Positions 1 through 10,348 of a DNA stretch of 64,000 bases are shown here, one piece after another. The notes under the pieces are model-generated. The model saw only the letters and a program-made list of their open reading frames with translations. It did no database searches and had not been told where the DNA came from. Made by a program: the position numbers and the translations under genes. Numbering within the stretch: the first letter of the stretch is position 1; each line of letters begins with the position of its first letter. Source of the DNA: Thalassotalea eurytherma (lineage in GTDB: Bacteria; Pseudomonadota; Gammaproteobacteria; Enterobacterales; Alteromonadaceae); the NCBI RefSeq assembly GCF_030161415.1, contig NZ_BSSU01000002.1, forward strand, positions 124,001 to 188,000, written 5' to 3'.

Positions 1-319
1 AACATTCTTTTTCTGATGGCTTTTCAAGAGCAATAACGTTACAGCCCCTCGGGTTTAAGTGCTCAATTATGCGCTTGATGGTACCACCTTTACCGGCGGC
101 ATCTCGCCCTTCAAACAGTGCAACGACTTTAATTCCATTTTTTTTGACCCAGCTTTGCCACTTCACAAGCTCGACATTAAGTAGCGCAAGTTCGGTTGCA
201 TAGTCAGATTTAGACATTTTAACGGGAACAACACGTTGCTCGTGTTCAAGTTGTTGTTCACCGCATTCTTCTAATGCAGATTGTTCTTCAATTGAAATGG
301 GTTTACCGACCGCTGCCAT
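1..319 (-). CDS. ppk2: Polyphosphate kinase 2 family protein (N-terminal part, cut by window edge)
   Basis: Reading the minus strand from the ATG at 317-319 gives about 106 residues that run off the window. The visible part has a variable, Glu/Gln-rich N-terminus (about 35 residues), then KSDYATELALLNVELVKWQ, then the Walker A-type segment FEGRDAAGKGGTIKRI followed by HLNPRGCNVIALEKPSEKE. This is the hallmark start of the PPK2 P-loop kinase fold, in which GxDxxGKxG binds the nucleotide phosphate. PPK2 enzymes move phosphate between polyphosphate and nucleotides in the cytoplasm. Which subclass (GDP, ADP or AMP preferring) cannot be told without the C-terminal part. A terminator for the upstream astB gene sits just before this start, so ppk2 probably has its own promoter or is reached by read-through. 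Confidence 0.85.
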   Translation of the reverse strand, partial: MAAVGKPISIEEQSALEECGEQQLEHEQRVVPVKMSKSDYATELALLNVELVKWQSWVKKNGIKVVALFEGRDAAGKGGTIKRIIEHLNPRGCNVIALEKPSEKEC

Positions 320-330
320 TGCATCACTCT

Positions 331-366
331 ATAAAAAAGAAGTCTTTTATAAAGTTAAAAGACTTC
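331..366 (-). terminator. Rho-independent terminator downstream of astB
   Basis: A perfect 10-bp inverted repeat, GAAGTCTTTT (339-348) and AAAAGACTTC (357-366), encloses an 8-nt loop. On the minus strand the stem is followed by a T-rich run (TCTTTTTTAT). It lies about 50 nt past the astB stop codon, so it most likely ends astB transcription just before ppk2. Confidence 0.75.
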
Positions 367-416
367 CCATAAAAAGCAAGGTAAAAATCAACTAAATAAT
401 TGATTGTTAAGTTATA

Positions 417-1754
417 TCAAGATTTTTGGAATGGATAAACGCTACCAATATTTAAAATTTGAGTTAGCTCATCAAGTGCCGTTCTCGACTCAATTAATAA
501 TTGCGGATCGGCTAAACATTGATTGGTAATTCGGTCACGGTAATGCTTTTCAACCCATGACGTTAATTGACCATATAGTGCATCGTTCATGATACATTGA
601 GGGTTAACAGCATTTAACTCTGCCTGAGTAAGCGCGACACGCAAACGCAAACAAGCTGGGCCACCGCCATTTTTCATGCTTTCATTAACATCGAAGAATT
701 TCACCGACTTAATAGGCGTATTTTGTGTAACTAGCTCATCTAAATAGGCTTTAACATTGCTATTATTAGCACAATGCATAGGCGCTATGATCGACATTTC
801 ACCATTTGGCATCGTGACGATTTGTGTATTAAATAAATAAGTTTGCACTGCATCTTGGACACTTACCTGCTCATTGTTGACACGAACAAAATGAACATCA
901 AAATCTGCTTTTTGCTGTACTTCATTGATAAACGCTTGTTCATTTAAAAACGCTTGTTCGTGGTAAAATAAGACATTTTGATTGCCAACGGCAATCACAT
1001 CATTATGAAATACCCCTTGATCAATCACGTCAGGGTTTTGCTGAACAAACACAGCATTTTGACTATCTAGCTGGTGCATTCGAGCAACAGCTTGTGATGC
1101 TTCAAAGGTTTGCCTTGCGGGAAATTTCTTTGGCTCCGGCATACCTTTTTTGAAGGCATATCGACCGAAAGTAAAGACTTCAATGCCGTTGTCTCCATGT
1201 GCGCCACACAATCGCGTATGATTAGCCGCACCTTCATCGCCAAAATGTTCATTTTCTGGTAAATGCAGATGATGGCTGAAGTGTTGTTCGTCATTGAAAA
1301 CAGCGCGTAGTACATTGCCGGTTACTTGTGGCTCAATTGAGCGGTGAAATTTATTGGTTAAATTTGCCGGCGTGAAGTGTAACTTGTTGTCTAAGCTATC
1401 TGCTGATGGCGTTACTGTTGCAGCATTGGCTGTCCACATACTTGAGGCTGAGTAACAACTAGCCAAAATGGAAGGCGCTTGTTGATAGGCTTGTTCAATG
1501 ACTTGACTGTCACTTCCTGTGAACCCGATACGCTTTAATGTTTCAATATCAGGTCGTTCTTGAGGCGCTAAAACGCCTTGGACAAGCCCTAAATCATGTA
1601 AGGCTTTCATTTTAGCTAAGCCTTGTAAGGCAGCTTGCTTAGGGTTAGAAATATCTTTCGCGTTATTTAAAGAAGCGACATTTCCTTCAGAGAGACCAGC
1701 GTAGTTATGAGTAGGCCCCACTAAACCGTCAAAGTTTGCTTCGATTGTCGACAT
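417..1754 (-). CDS. astB: N-succinylarginine dihydrolase AstB
   Basis: AstB is the second enzyme of the arginine succinyltransferase pathway. It hydrolyses N2-succinylarginine to N2-succinylornithine, releasing CO2 and two ammonia, in the cytoplasm. The 445-residue length matches the family (about 447 in E. coli). Family blocks are clear: [14 protein letters not shown] (12-25), [16 protein letters not shown] (127-142), [12 protein letters not shown] (172-183), [13 protein letters not shown] (246-258), [12 protein letters not shown] (326-337) and [12 protein letters not shown] (362-373). The catalytic triad of this guanidine-modifying family fits Glu174, His250 and Cys368. It stands alone here: no astA, astC, astD or astE lies next to it in the window, so the pathway genes are split or lie elsewhere. 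Its own terminator follows. Confidence 0.97.
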   Translation of the reverse strand: MSTIEANFDGLVGPTHNYAGLSEGNVASLNNAKDISNPKQAALQGLAKMKALHDLGLVQGVLAPQERPDIETLKRIGFTGSDSQVIEQAYQQAPSILASCYSASSMWTANAATVTPSADSLDNKLHFTPANLTNKFHRSIEPQVTGNVLRAVFNDEQHFSHHLHLPENEHFGDEGAANHTRLCGAHGDNGIEVFTFGRYAFKKGMPEPKKFPARQTFEASQAVARMHQLDSQNAVFVQQNPDVIDQGVFHNDVIAVGNQNVLFYHEQAFLNEQAFINEVQQKADFDVHFVRVNNEQVSVQDAVQTYLFNTQIVTMPNGEMSIIAPMHCANNSNVKAYLDELVTQNTPIKSVKFFDVNESMKNGGGPACLRLRVALTQAELNAVNPQCIMNDALYGQLTSWVEKHYRDRITNQCLADPQLLIESRTALDELTQILNIGSVYPFQKS

Positions 1755-1830
1755 GCGTTGTGAACTTATGAAAATAATAGAGTATCCACACTATATCGAG
1801 TTAGCAGATAAAAACAATTTGTTTTAAAGA

Positions 1831-1854
1831 AAAACCACCTGTAAAGGTGGTTTT
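1831..1854. terminator. Stem-loop, probable terminator after the 1877-2323 gene
   Basis: A perfect 10-bp stem, AAAACCACCT (1831-1840) and AGGTGGTTTT (1845-1854), has a GTAA tetraloop. T-rich flanks are present in both orientations. On the minus strand it follows the small unknown gene by about 20 nt and precedes astB, so it probably separates the two. Confidence 0.7.
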
Positions 1855-1876
1855 AAGCGAACATTACATTGAACGT

Positions 1877-2323
1877 TTACACCTGTGTTTGATACAAGGA
1901 ATTGACTTTCGGTTGGTTGTTTTCATAAGCGCTAATTGGATTAGAACGAACCGGTTGAATAGTCATGTAGCCATCTGACTTTGGTAACTGTTCGTCATCC
2001 ACATCAACGGGAAAATCGCCATGTTCAAGAACATAGGCACGCTTATAAAGGTCAGTTAACGATAAATCAGAAATAAGCTCACTTGATTCCTCATTACTGT
2101 CTTGTGTATATGCATCAATCATATTTTGGGTATGCTGAGCTTGGTTCTTAGCTAAACCATATTGTAATGCTGTATTAGCAGTAGCATACGTTTCTGGCTG
2201 CTGAGCAACCGTTGCGAGGCCATTTTCTGGTAGGTTTTTATCCGCTGAACTACTCGTTACCTGTTGGCTAACAAAAGCTTTTTGTGTACTAACACTTGTC
2301 GATGATGAAACGGTATTAACCAT
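1877..2323 (-). CDS. Small Ser/Gln-rich protein of unknown function
   Basis: I do not recognise the family. The start is the ATG at 2321-2323, because a strong ribosome binding site (AGGAGGG) lies 6 nt upstream; an in-frame ATG 18 nt earlier would put that site inside the gene. The product is 148 residues, hydrophilic, with no signal peptide or membrane segment. Its N-terminal third is rich in Ser, Thr and Gln and looks disordered. The middle has a possible helix (ANTALQYGLAKNQAQHTQNM), and an acidic stretch SNEESSELISDLSLTDLYKR precedes a Pro-containing tail. The strong SD and flanking terminators on both sides suggest a real single-gene unit. Confidence 0.7.
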   Translation of the reverse strand: MVNTVSSSTSVSTQKAFVSQQVTSSSADKNLPENGLATVAQQPETYATANTALQYGLAKNQAQHTQNMIDAYTQDSNEESSELISDLSLTDLYKRAYVLEHGDFPVDVDDEQLPKSDGYMTIQPVRSNPISAYENNQPKVNSLYQTQV

Positions 2324-2419
2324 TAAACGCCCTCCTAACATATTGCTAATATTTTAGAGTAATTCTCTTAATGAATTGGCAGTCGATTGTTAACTATTGG
2401 GATCAATTTGTAACCACAA

Positions 2420-2443
2420 AAAAAGCAGCCGAAGCTGCTTTTT
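2420..2443 (-). terminator. Rho-independent terminator of the symporter gene
   Basis: The stem AAAAAGCAGC / GCTGCTTTTT (2420-2429 and 2434-2443) has a CGAA loop and A/T tracts on both sides. On the minus strand it lies about 18 nt past the stop of the 2461-3627 gene. The flanking T tracts would let it work in both directions. Confidence 0.8.
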
Positions 2444-2460
2444 GTTTTCAAGTTTATTCG

Positions 2461-3627
2461 TTAACTTTCATGTGTTGTAAATTCTTCATCGGCGAATTTA
2501 TCAACCCAAAGAGCAATCGCACCGTCACCTGTAACATTACAGGCCGTACCAAAGCTATCTTGTGCAAGGTATAACGCTATCATTAATGCTAACGCGGCAT
2601 CAGTAAAGCCTAACATACTTGCAAGTAAACCCAATGCGGCCATCACTGCACCACCCGGAGCGCCTGGCGCAGCAATCATGGTAACACCTAACATTAAGAT
2701 AAAGCCTATCATTGTACCAATCGACGGTAACGATAGTTCAGGTGTTAACAACATCACAGCTGTTGCACAGGTAACAATCGTAATTGTTGAACCACTTAAA
2801 TGAATTGACGCGCACAGCGGAACGGTGAAATTCGCCACGCCATCTCGCACATCGTTGTTCTTCGTTGCTTTTAATGACACAGGAATAGTTGCCGCACTCG
2901 ACATTGTGCCTAACGCCGTAAAGTATGCCGGTAACATGTTTTTCAATAACCTGATTGGGCTTTTGCCTAACAAAATGCCTGAACCAACATATAGTACAGT
3001 GATCCACAACCAGTGCATGACAAGCGCAAGTACAAGCACAACACCAAATGTTTTTAAGGTATCAAACACAGTACCTGCGTAGGTCATTTCTGCAAAAACA
3101 CCCGCAATGTATATTGGTAATGCGGGGATGATAACCTTAGATAGTAACAACTCAATGACATCACGTGATTCGTTTAAAACCGTGCGCAAATTAGTCGCAT
3201 TAATTGCACTTATGCCGATACCAAAGATGAAGGCTAATGCTAAGGCAGTCATAACATCAAATAGTGGTGGAATTTGTATTGTTAAATAGCCAGTAAGTGC
3301 AACCGTTTCTTCAGCTGCTTGCACCGTATTACCATCAGTAAGATTTGGTAAAACACTACTGGCAACTAAATAAGCCAATGTACCTGCAATAATTGTAGAA
3401 CCATATGCTAAGCCAACCGTTTTACCAAGCAAAGAGCCAGAGCCTTGTGGTAATGAAGCAATCCCACTAGCGATGTAAAACAAAATAATTAATGGAATAG
3501 TAAACTTGATAATTTGGCCAATAATATTTTGAATCGTATAAATAAATTGAATGACGAATTCAGGGGCAAACTGGCCGATTAAGATACCGCCGACAATACC
3601 AGCGATGAGCTTAACGATGAGGTTCAT
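2461..3627 (-). CDS. Dicarboxylate/amino acid:cation symporter (DAACS family)
   Basis: This inner-membrane secondary transporter couples uptake of C4-dicarboxylates or acidic amino acids to Na+ or H+. The 388-residue protein is almost entirely hydrophobic, with about eight membrane helices plus re-entrant hairpins. Family marks are the hairpin-1 serine-rich loop TMSSAATIPVSLKATKNN (about 242-259), the Gly/Ala-rich APGAPGGAVMAALGLL (about 320-335), and QDSFGTACNVTGDGAIALWVD (about 355-375), which corresponds to the substrate-binding helix of this superfamily. It is shorter than GltP/DctA (about 420-430) but in line with compact DAACS members. A strong SD (AGGAG, 5 nt before ATG) fixes the start. 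Substrate cannot be assigned from sequence alone. Confidence 0.9.
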   Translation of the reverse strand: MNLIVKLIAGIVGGILIGQFAPEFVIQFIYTIQNIIGQIIKFTIPLIILFYIASGIASLPQGSGSLLGKTVGLAYGSTIIAGTLAYLVASSVLPNLTDGNTVQAAEETVALTGYLTIQIPPLFDVMTALALAFIFGIGISAINATNLRTVLNESRDVIELLLSKVIIPALPIYIAGVFAEMTYAGTVFDTLKTFGVVLVLALVMHWLWITVLYVGSGILLGKSPIRLLKNMLPAYFTALGTMSSAATIPVSLKATKNNDVRDGVANFTVPLCASIHLSGSTITIVTCATAVMLLTPELSLPSIGTMIGFILMLGVTMIAAPGAPGGAVMAALGLLASMLGFTDAALALMIALYLAQDSFGTACNVTGDGAIALWVDKFADEEFTTHES

Positions 3628-3669
3628 GGAATCTCCTAGAGTTGAGTTATTGTTATTATTCTTCAGATT

Positions 3670-5040
3670 CTAACGTGAATCTTGAGAAAAAGAATAGTTA
3701 ATGGTTAATTTAGTTGAATTTTCATCTGGCTTAAACTCTTTACAGACAAAGTGACCTAATACCGCGACTAAGGCCTCATCGTAATAAACAAAAGGGACCC
3801 TTTTTCGTTGCCATGGCGCTATATTGAGCTCTTTTAGCACCTTTTTTAATGACGTCCTATGTGCTCGATTTTCAGGATGACATTTAGGGTTGTTGTGACT
3901 AAAGCGAATACTAACTTGTTGATTACTGTTTGGTGGACGCACTTGATGAAGTGCTGCGTTGTTTTGTGGCGTCACCGACAAACCGATACCAACTTCACCA
4001 AGATTGTCGGGTAGCGTAATCAAATGAGTATCAGCAAAAGCGTCATCTCGATGTGACGACCATCGCCAGTCACTGATATCTTGAAAGTGCTTGGTAAAAT
4101 ATAGCGTTTGTTTGAAGCGGCGCACCACGACATCACCGAGCACAATTTCAGGCATTCTATCTAAAGGTGATAACATCTGCTGTTTAATTTGTTCTAGTTG
4201 AGAACTTGACGGCGTCGTCCCAAAACGGCGTTTTAAAAAGTAAATAACAAGATTGTTAAAACGTTCTTTTGACAACGATAACAAGGGTTCTACCGATAAA
4301 CTCTCATCGGTTGATTCAATAGTCTCAAGATCTTTGCTTGCTAGATCATCCAACAGGATTTGCGTTTGTTGACAGTTATGCGCTGTCCGAGCAACCGTTT
4401 TGGTAAAGCTAGGCCAACGCTCAGAAATAACAGGTATAACACTGTGGCGAATAAAATTACGATCAAAATTTTCATCGATATTTGATTCATCATCAATAAA
4501 TTCAAGCTCATAACTTGATGCGTATAACTCAATTGTTTTACGCGATACATCAAGTAGCGGGCGAACCACCTGTCGTTCAAAGAGCATTGTCGAAGACTTC
4601 ATCGCCGATAAACCGGCTACTCCTGCCCCGCGCTTTAATGCCAGTAAAAAGGTTTCTGTTTGATCATCTAAATGATGGCCAGTTAAAATAATTGATGATG
4701 CAGGTGTTAACGACTGAATAGACTGATAACGAGCTTCTCTTGCTAAAGCTTCCAGACTACTTTTCGATTCAATATCGATATCAACACGCGCTGTAATAAA
4801 TTCAACACCGAGCTGCACTGCCTGCTGCTGACAAAACTGTTGCCAACTATCGGCATTTTTGCTTAAACCATGATGAATATGACAAGCAATAATTTGATTG
4901 GTTATGAGTTGCTGCTGTTTTAATCGAGATAACCCGAAAAGTAATGCTTGCGAATCAACCCCACCGCTATAGGCGACATAAATAGTTTTGTCTGCATAAC
5001 AATGTAAATTATCTAAAAGGGATTGTTCAATAATGTGCAT
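3670..5040 (-). CDS. tilS: tRNA(Ile)-lysidine synthase TilS
   Basis: TilS ligates lysine to C34 of the CAU anticodon of a minor tRNA-Ile using ATP, changing both codon and amino-acid identity. The N-terminal PP-loop ATPase motif YSGGVDS falls at about residues 24-30, followed by the conserved HIHHGLSKNADSW and LTGHHLDDQTETFLL. The C-terminal TilS domain ends with APWQRKRVPFVYYDEALVAVLGHFV. I prefer the ATG at 5038-5040 (456 aa) over an in-frame TTG at 5056-5058; neither has a good SD, and the ATG leaves a family-typical lead before the PP-loop. It follows accA as in related genomes, but a strong terminator lies between the two. Confidence 0.95.
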   Translation of the reverse strand: MHIIEQSLLDNLHCYADKTIYVAYSGGVDSQALLFGLSRLKQQQLITNQIIACHIHHGLSKNADSWQQFCQQQAVQLGVEFITARVDIDIESKSSLEALAREARYQSIQSLTPASSIILTGHHLDDQTETFLLALKRGAGVAGLSAMKSSTMLFERQVVRPLLDVSRKTIELYASSYELEFIDDESNIDENFDRNFIRHSVIPVISERWPSFTKTVARTAHNCQQTQILLDDLASKDLETIESTDESLSVEPLLSLSKERFNNLVIYFLKRRFGTTPSSSQLEQIKQQMLSPLDRMPEIVLGDVVVRRFKQTLYFTKHFQDISDWRWSSHRDDAFADTHLITLPDNLGEVGIGLSVTPQNNAALHQVRPPNSNQQVSIRFSHNNPKCHPENRAHRTSLKKVLKELNIAPWQRKRVPFVYYDEALVAVLGHFVCKEFKPDENSTKLTINYSFSQDSR

Positions 5041-5096
5041 GAATAATGAAGGTAGCAACGAATATAAAGCGTGCTTTATCTTAAGGGATTTTATAT

Positions 5097-5127
5097 AAAA
5101 AAACAGCCAGCAGTTTGCTGGCTGTTT
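5097..5127 (-). terminator. Rho-independent terminator after accA
   Basis: A perfect 12-bp inverted repeat, AAACAGCCAGCA (5101-5112) and TGCTGGCTGTTT (5116-5127), has a 3-nt loop. On the minus strand it is followed by TTTATATAAAA. It lies 12 nt past the accA stop codon and probably ends the long dnaE-accA transcript before tilS. Confidence 0.85.
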
Positions 5128-5139
5128 AATTCGTACTGA

Positions 5140-6096
5140 CTAACAGTAACCGTAAGTCATTAAACGCTGATAACGTTGTTCAATCAGCTCTTCTTTTTCT
5201 AGGTTACCAATTTCGTTTAGATCTTTTTTAATGGCCTGCTTCAAAATTGCAGCCATTTCATCCGGATCACGATGCGCACCGCCAAGTGGTTCTTCAATAA
5301 TACTATCAATAAGCTCTAGCTCTTTGATACGTGGCGCGGTTATCCCCATGGCTTCAGCAGCTGTTGATGCTTTCTCTGCAGTTTTCCACAAAATTGATGC
5401 ACAACCTTCAGGTGAAATTACCGAGTAAGTTGAATAACGCAACATGTTAACGCGATCACCTACACCAATGGCAAGTGCACCACCTGAACCGCCTTCACCG
5501 ATAACAGTACAAACAATAGGCACGGTTAAACGAGACATGACTTTTAAGTTCATCGCAATCGCTTCACTTTGACCACGCTCTTCTGCGCCTATACCAGGAT
5601 ATGCGCCTGGCGTGTCGATAAATGTAATGATTGGCATGTTAAAGCGTTGCGCCATTTCCATTAAACGTTTGGCTTTACGGTAACCTTCTGGGCGCGGCAT
5701 ACCAAAGTTACGTTTTACTTTTTCTGTTGTAGAGCGACCTTTTTGTTGGCCGATCACCATCACTGGCATACCGTCTAAACGAGCAGTACCGCCAACAATG
5801 GCAGCGTCGTCAGCATAGGCGCGATCACCAGCTAACTCGTCAAACTCTGTAAATATACGTGGAATGTAGTCTAACGTGTATGGACGCTGAGGGTGGCGAG
5901 CGACACGTGCAGTTTGCCATGGGTCTAAATCAGAAAAGATTTTTTGTGTTTGTTCTTTATTCTTTTCTTTTAACTGGCGAATTTGGTCTTCTAAATCAAG
6001 ATCAAGATCTTGGCCATTATTAACTAATTGTAGCTCTTCTATTTTTGCTTCTAACTCAGCAATTGGTTGCTCAAAATCTAAAAAGTTTAACGACAT
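5140..6096 (-). CDS. accA: Acetyl-CoA carboxylase carboxyltransferase subunit alpha
   Basis: AccA pairs with AccD to move CO2 from carboxybiotin-BCCP to acetyl-CoA, making malonyl-CoA for fatty-acid synthesis. The 318-residue length matches E. coli (319). Diagnostic blocks are [21 protein letters not shown] at the N-terminus, [72 protein letters not shown] and [15 protein letters not shown] (the oxyanion-hole glycines of the crotonase fold). It lies 43 nt downstream of dnaE on the same strand, the conserved gammaproteobacterial order. Confidence 0.98.
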   Translation of the reverse strand: MSLNFLDFEQPIAELEAKIEELQLVNNGQDLDLDLEDQIRQLKEKNKEQTQKIFSDLDPWQTARVARHPQRPYTLDYIPRIFTEFDELAGDRAYADDAAIVGGTARLDGMPVMVIGQQKGRSTTEKVKRNFGMPRPEGYRKAKRLMEMAQRFNMPIITFIDTPGAYPGIGAEERGQSEAIAMNLKVMSRLTVPIVCTVIGEGGSGGALAIGVGDRVNMLRYSTYSVISPEGCASILWKTAEKASTAAEAMGITAPRIKELELIDSIIEEPLGGAHRDPDEMAAILKQAIKKDLNEIGNLEKEELIEQRYQRLMTYGYC

Positions 6097-6139
6097 ATTT
6101 GTATTCTAACCCGAGGTTTTTATTGGCTTGCGCCTTAAT

Positions 6140-9100
6140 TTATTTAAATTGCAGAGTGACATTGTCTTCACCGAGCAATAACTTTAACTGGTGTAATAAC
6201 TTATCAGCTGGCGTTACACGCCACTGAACGCCCAACTCTAGTGTTGCTTGCGCCTCTTCACGCAAATAATTCACCTTAACTGGGCAGGTACCGTCTTTGT
6301 ACTCAGACAACACCTGACTAAATTGTTCAAAAAAGTTGTCATTAACAACTTGACGATCTAATGACAAATCAATGCTTTGAAGATAATTCTCCCGTGCATC
6401 GGTAATCGTCATTATATCGCGACCCGACATTGTAATACCACCGGAGTAATCATCAAAGCTGACCTGTCCGCTACAAACTAAAATAGCATCTTTTACCAAG
6501 ATATCTTGGAACCTATCAAAGTCATCTGGAAACAGTCGCACATCGATACGCGCGCTCTTATCATCAAGCGTAACTAGTGCCCAACGTCGTCCACGTTTAT
6601 TCACCAAAACACGTACGCCAATCACTAAACCAACGGCTGTCGCAGATTTATCTCTACCGGTTGGCTGCATACCAACTAAACGACTGGTTGCGTAGCGTTT
6701 TGTTTCTTTTAAGAATCGGTCAATCGGATGGCCAGTTAAATATAAGCCAAGCGTTTCTCGTTCACCATCTAGCCAAACTTCTTCAGGCCAAACAGGTACA
6801 TCTTTAAAAGCCTGTCGCGTATCGTCCGGCTCTTCATTAATCAAGCCAAATAAATCATGTTGCCCAAGTGCTTGAGCCTTTGCATGCTGATCGGCGGCTT
6901 TAATAGCCTCGGATAAGGTTTCAAACATAGCGGCACGATGAGGACCTAAATTATCCATCGCACCCGCTTTAACCAAACGCTCTAATACACGCTTATTCGT
7001 TTTCTTGATATCAACGCGGGCACAAAAATCAAATAAATCAGCGAATGGACCTCCGGCATCACGTGCCTCAATAATGGCATCAATCGGCCCCTCACCTACC
7101 CCTTTAATTGCGCCAATGCCGTAAACAATTTCATTTTTTTCATTGACGGTAAACTTATGCAAACCTGAATTAACATCAGGAGGTAGCAAGGTTAACCCCA
7201 TGTTCTTGCATTCATCAACCAAGGTTACAATTTTATCGGTGTTATCCATATCAGCAGACATTACCGCCGCCATAAATGGCGCAGGAAAGTGTGCTTTCAT
7301 CCATAACGTTTGATATGAAACGAGTGCATAAGCAGCTGAGTGAGACTTGTTGAATCCATAGCCGGCGAATTTTTCAACCAAATCGAAGATTTTCATCGCC
7401 AATTCGCCGTCAATTCCGTTGTCTATTGCACCTTGTTCAAAACCAGCACGTTGCTTTGCCATTTCCTCTGGCTTTTTCTTACCCATTGCACGACGCAGCA
7501 TGTCGGCGCCACCTAACGAATACCCAGCAAGTACCTGAGCAATCTGCATCACCTGCTCTTGATACAAGATAATGCCGTAGGTTGGTTCTAAAATTGGCTT
7601 TAAACTTTCATGTTGCCATGTAGAATCTGGATACGATATTTCCTCTCGCCCATGCTTACGCTCAATGAAGTTATCAACCATACCAGATTGCAGTGGCCCT
7701 GGTCGGAATAAGGCTACCAGTGCGATAATATCTTCAAAACAGTCGGGTTTTAGCTTATCAATCAGTGATTTCATACCACTTGATTCAAGCTGGAAAACAG
7801 CGGTTGTTTCTGACGCTAGCAGCAATTTAAATGATGCTTTGTCATCAAGAGGAATGGCCGCAATATTAATGGGCTCTTTCCCTTGTTTAAGCAACTTTTC
7901 ATCGGCCATTTCTATCGCCCACTGCAAGATTGTCAGTGTTCGTAGACCTAAGAAGTCAAACTTAACCAGTCCGGCATCTTCAACATCGTTTTTATCAAAT
8001 TGGGTAACAGGGTTTTTACCCTCTTCATCACAGTAAAGCGGCGCAAAATCAGTAATAGTTGTTGGCGAGATAACAACACCACCGGCATGTTTACCAGCAT
8101 TTCTTGTTGTTCCTTCTAAAATGCGACACATATCGATAAGATCTTTAACATCACTATCTTGTTCGTACACTTCAGGTAAGCGTGGTTCAGCTTCAAAGGC
8201 TTTGGCAAGCGTCATGCCTGGATCAGGCGGAATTAACTTAGAGATACGATCAACGAATCCATAAGGATGGCCTAATACACGACCAACATCGCGTATTACC
8301 GCTTTCGCCGCCATGGTGCCGAAGGTAATAATTTGTGATACCGCATCACGGCCATACAACTCTGCTGTATGATCAATAACTTCATCACGTCTGTCCATAC
8401 AGAAATCGACATCGAAATCCGGCATTGAGACACGTTCAGGGTTTAAGAATCGTTCGAATAGTAAGTCATATTCTAATGGATCTAAATCTGTGATTTTTTG
8501 TGCGTAAGCAACTAATGAACCGGCACCAGAGCCACGCCCTGGTCCAACAGGAATATTGTTATCTTTGCTCCATTGAATGAATTCCATTACGATTAAGAAA
8601 TAACCTGGGAAACCCATATTATTGATTACTTCGAGTTCTATTTTTAATCGTTCATCATAAGGTTTACGCTTTTCTTCAAAGTCAGGCGCATCTTTGTCAA
8701 ACAAAAATTCTAAGCGTTCTTGCAGGCCCTCTTCAGATACTTTAACTAAAAAATCTTCTATTGAGAGGCCATCTGTTGGGAAGTCAGGTAAAACATATTC
8801 ACCAAGGGTGACAGTAACGTTGCATCGTTTGGCTATTTCAACGGAGTTGGCTAACGCTTCTGGAATATCAGCGAATAGCTCGCACATTTCTTCTTCTGAG
8901 CGCAAATATTGCTCAGAGCTATATTTTTTCGGACGACGCTTATCGTCTAAGGTATAGCCATCATGGATAGCAACACGAATTTCGTGCGCTTCAAATAATT
9001 CAGGAGCAATAAAGACAACTTCATTGGTAGCAACAACAGGAAGTTGAACTTGTTCTGCTAACTCGACCGCTAAATGAATATAATTCTCTTCGTTATCTCG

Positions 9101-9655
9101 ACCCGTTCGAATAAGTTCTAGGTAAAATCTATCTGAAAAGTATTGTTGGTAAAAACCGACCATTTGTTCGACCAGGTCTTTATTACCTTTGATTAACGCC
9201 TTACCAATATCACCTTCAAGACCACCAGAAAGCAATATAAGCCCTTCACTGTACTCTACCAACCATTGCTTATCGAGTACGGCGCGGCCTTGAATATGAC
9301 CACGCAAATAGGCTTTAGAGATGAGTTCAGTCAGGTTTTTGTAACCTTTGTTGTCTGTTGTGATGACAACTAAACGGAAAAGCTCATCGCCAAGCTCTTC
9401 ACTTTGTACCCAAAAGTCAGTACCAATAATAGGCTTAATACCTGCGCCATGCGTTGCATGATAAAACTTCACTAAACCACATAAGTTCGTTTGATCAGTC
9501 AGAGCGATTGCCGGCATATTTAGCGCTTCAGCTTTAGCGACAATCGGCTTAACTTTATTTAAGCCATCAGACATTGAAAAGTCACTGTGCACGCGCAAGT
9601 GCACAAACTTTGGCGGTGGTAATTGGGTGTTTTCTCGTTCAGTATCTTCAGACAT
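6140..9655 (-). CDS. dnaE: DNA polymerase III subunit alpha
   Basis: DnaE is the replicative polymerase core. The 1171-residue protein (E. coli 1160) shows, in order: an N-terminal PHP domain beginning [15 protein letters not shown] (about 18-32); the polymerase palm with [13 protein letters not shown] and [16 protein letters not shown], where Asp415 and Asp417 are the metal-binding catalytic pair; fingers with [25 protein letters not shown] and [28 protein letters not shown] and [21 protein letters not shown]; helix-hairpin-helix segments around [11 protein letters not shown]; and a C-terminal OB-fold and tau-binding region. It sits between rnhB and accA as in E. coli. Confidence 0.99.
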   Translation of the reverse strand: MSEDTERENTQLPPPKFVHLRVHSDFSMSDGLNKVKPIVAKAEALNMPAIALTDQTNLCGLVKFYHATHGAGIKPIIGTDFWVQSEELGDELFRLVVITTDNKGYKNLTELISKAYLRGHIQGRAVLDKQWLVEYSEGLILLSGGLEGDIGKALIKGNKDLVEQMVGFYQQYFSDRFYLELIRTGRDNEENYIHLAVELAEQVQLPVVATNEVVFIAPELFEAHEIRVAIHDGYTLDDKRRPKKYSSEQYLRSEEEMCELFADIPEALANSVEIAKRCNVTVTLGEYVLPDFPTDGLSIEDFLVKVSEEGLQERLEFLFDKDAPDFEEKRKPYDERLKIELEVINNMGFPGYFLIVMEFIQWSKDNNIPVGPGRGSGAGSLVAYAQKITDLDPLEYDLLFERFLNPERVSMPDFDVDFCMDRRDEVIDHTAELYGRDAVSQIITFGTMAAKAVIRDVGRVLGHPYGFVDRISKLIPPDPGMTLAKAFEAEPRLPEVYEQDSDVKDLIDMCRILEGTTRNAGKHAGGVVISPTTITDFAPLYCDEEGKNPVTQFDKNDVEDAGLVKFDFLGLRTLTILQWAIEMADEKLLKQGKEPINIAAIPLDDKASFKLLLASETTAVFQLESSGMKSLIDKLKPDCFEDIIALVALFRPGPLQSGMVDNFIERKHGREEISYPDSTWQHESLKPILEPTYGIILYQEQVMQIAQVLAGYSLGGADMLRRAMGKKKPEEMAKQRAGFEQGAIDNGIDGELAMKIFDLVEKFAGYGFNKSHSAAYALVSYQTLWMKAHFPAPFMAAVMSADMDNTDKIVTLVDECKNMGLTLLPPDVNSGLHKFTVNEKNEIVYGIGAIKGVGEGPIDAIIEARDAGGPFADLFDFCARVDIKKTNKRVLERLVKAGAMDNLGPHRAAMFETLSEAIKAADQHAKAQALGQHDLFGLINEEPDDTRQAFKDVPVWPEEVWLDGERETLGLYLTGHPIDRFLKETKRYATSRLVGMQPTGRDKSATAVGLVIGVRVLVNKRGRRWALVTLDDKSARIDVRLFPDDFDRFQDILVKDAILVCSGQVSFDDYSGGITMSGRDIMTITDARENYLQSIDLSLDRQVVNDNFFEQFSQVLSEYKDGTCPVKVNYLREEAQATLELGVQWRVTPADKLLHQLKLLLGEDNVTLQFK

Positions 9656-9695
9656 TTATTATTCTTATAGGGACTTATTATTTAATCACTAGGAA

Positions 9696-10346
9696 TCATT
9701 TACCTTGTTGATTGGCAATCACTTTAGCAACGGGTTTAAAACTTCTTCGATAATTATCGAGCACACCGAGTTCAACAATCTTTTCCATATGCACTTTAGT
9801 TGGATAACCTTTATGGTTAGCAAAGCCATATTCAGGGTAAAGTTTATCTAATGCCAACATATCATTGTCTCGCTCAACCTTAGCAAGAATTGAAGCGGCA
9901 CTAATCTCTGCGACGCGGGCATCGCCTTTGACAACAGCCATCGATGGAATACCTAATTCAGGACAACGATTTCCGTCGATCAAGACATGGTCTGGCTTAA
10001 CAGATAAACCTTGTACCGCTTTTTGCATTGCAAGCATAGTAGCATGAAGTATGTTTAAGGTATCTATTTCTTCAGGAGAGCAACGACCGATAGACCAGGA
10101 AATCGCTTTTTCTTTTATTTCTAAGGCAAGTGCTGTGCGTTTTTTCTCAGACAGTTTTTTGGAGTCCATCAGCCCTTCAATAGGGTTATCTGGATCGAGA
10201 ATCACGGCGGCGGTAACGACATCGCCAACAAGTGGACCACGCCCTACTTCATCAACACCGGCGATACAGTAGGCGACGGGATAAACAAAGGGTGGTAACT
10301 CAGTTTTTTTTTTCGTTTTGCGACTAGCAGGTTTTGAGGTGGTCAT
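9696..10346 (-). CDS. rnhB: Ribonuclease HII
   Basis: RNase HII nicks RNA-DNA hybrids and starts removal of misincorporated ribonucleotides. The active-site block [15 protein letters not shown] (29-43) carries Asp32 and Glu33, [10 protein letters not shown] follows at 61-70, and [13 protein letters not shown] holds Asp124. The conserved [11 protein letters not shown] lies at 150-160 and [13 protein letters not shown] near the end. At 216 residues it is slightly longer than E. coli (198) because of a Lys/Arg-rich N-terminal extension of about 15 residues. The start codon lies 2 nt after the lpxB stop (TAGTTATG), indicating translational coupling. Confidence 0.97.
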   Translation of the reverse strand: MTTSKPASRKTKKKTELPPFVYPVAYCIAGVDEVGRGPLVGDVVTAAVILDPDNPIEGLMDSKKLSEKKRTALALEIKEKAISWSIGRCSPEEIDTLNILHATMLAMQKAVQGLSVKPDHVLIDGNRCPELGIPSMAVVKGDARVAEISAASILAKVERDNDMLALDKLYPEYGFANHKGYPTKVHMEKIVELGVLDNYRRSFKPVAKVIANQQGK

Positions 10347-10348
10347 AA

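Noticed and set aside
2371-2574. 67-codon open frame on the plus strand over the symporter terminator
   Set aside because: It runs through a terminator stem and into the antisense of the symporter gene.
7665-8036. 123-codon open frame on the plus strand inside dnaE
   Set aside because: It is antisense to a certain gene with strong family motifs on the minus strand; its own translation is Ser-rich with no recognisable domain.
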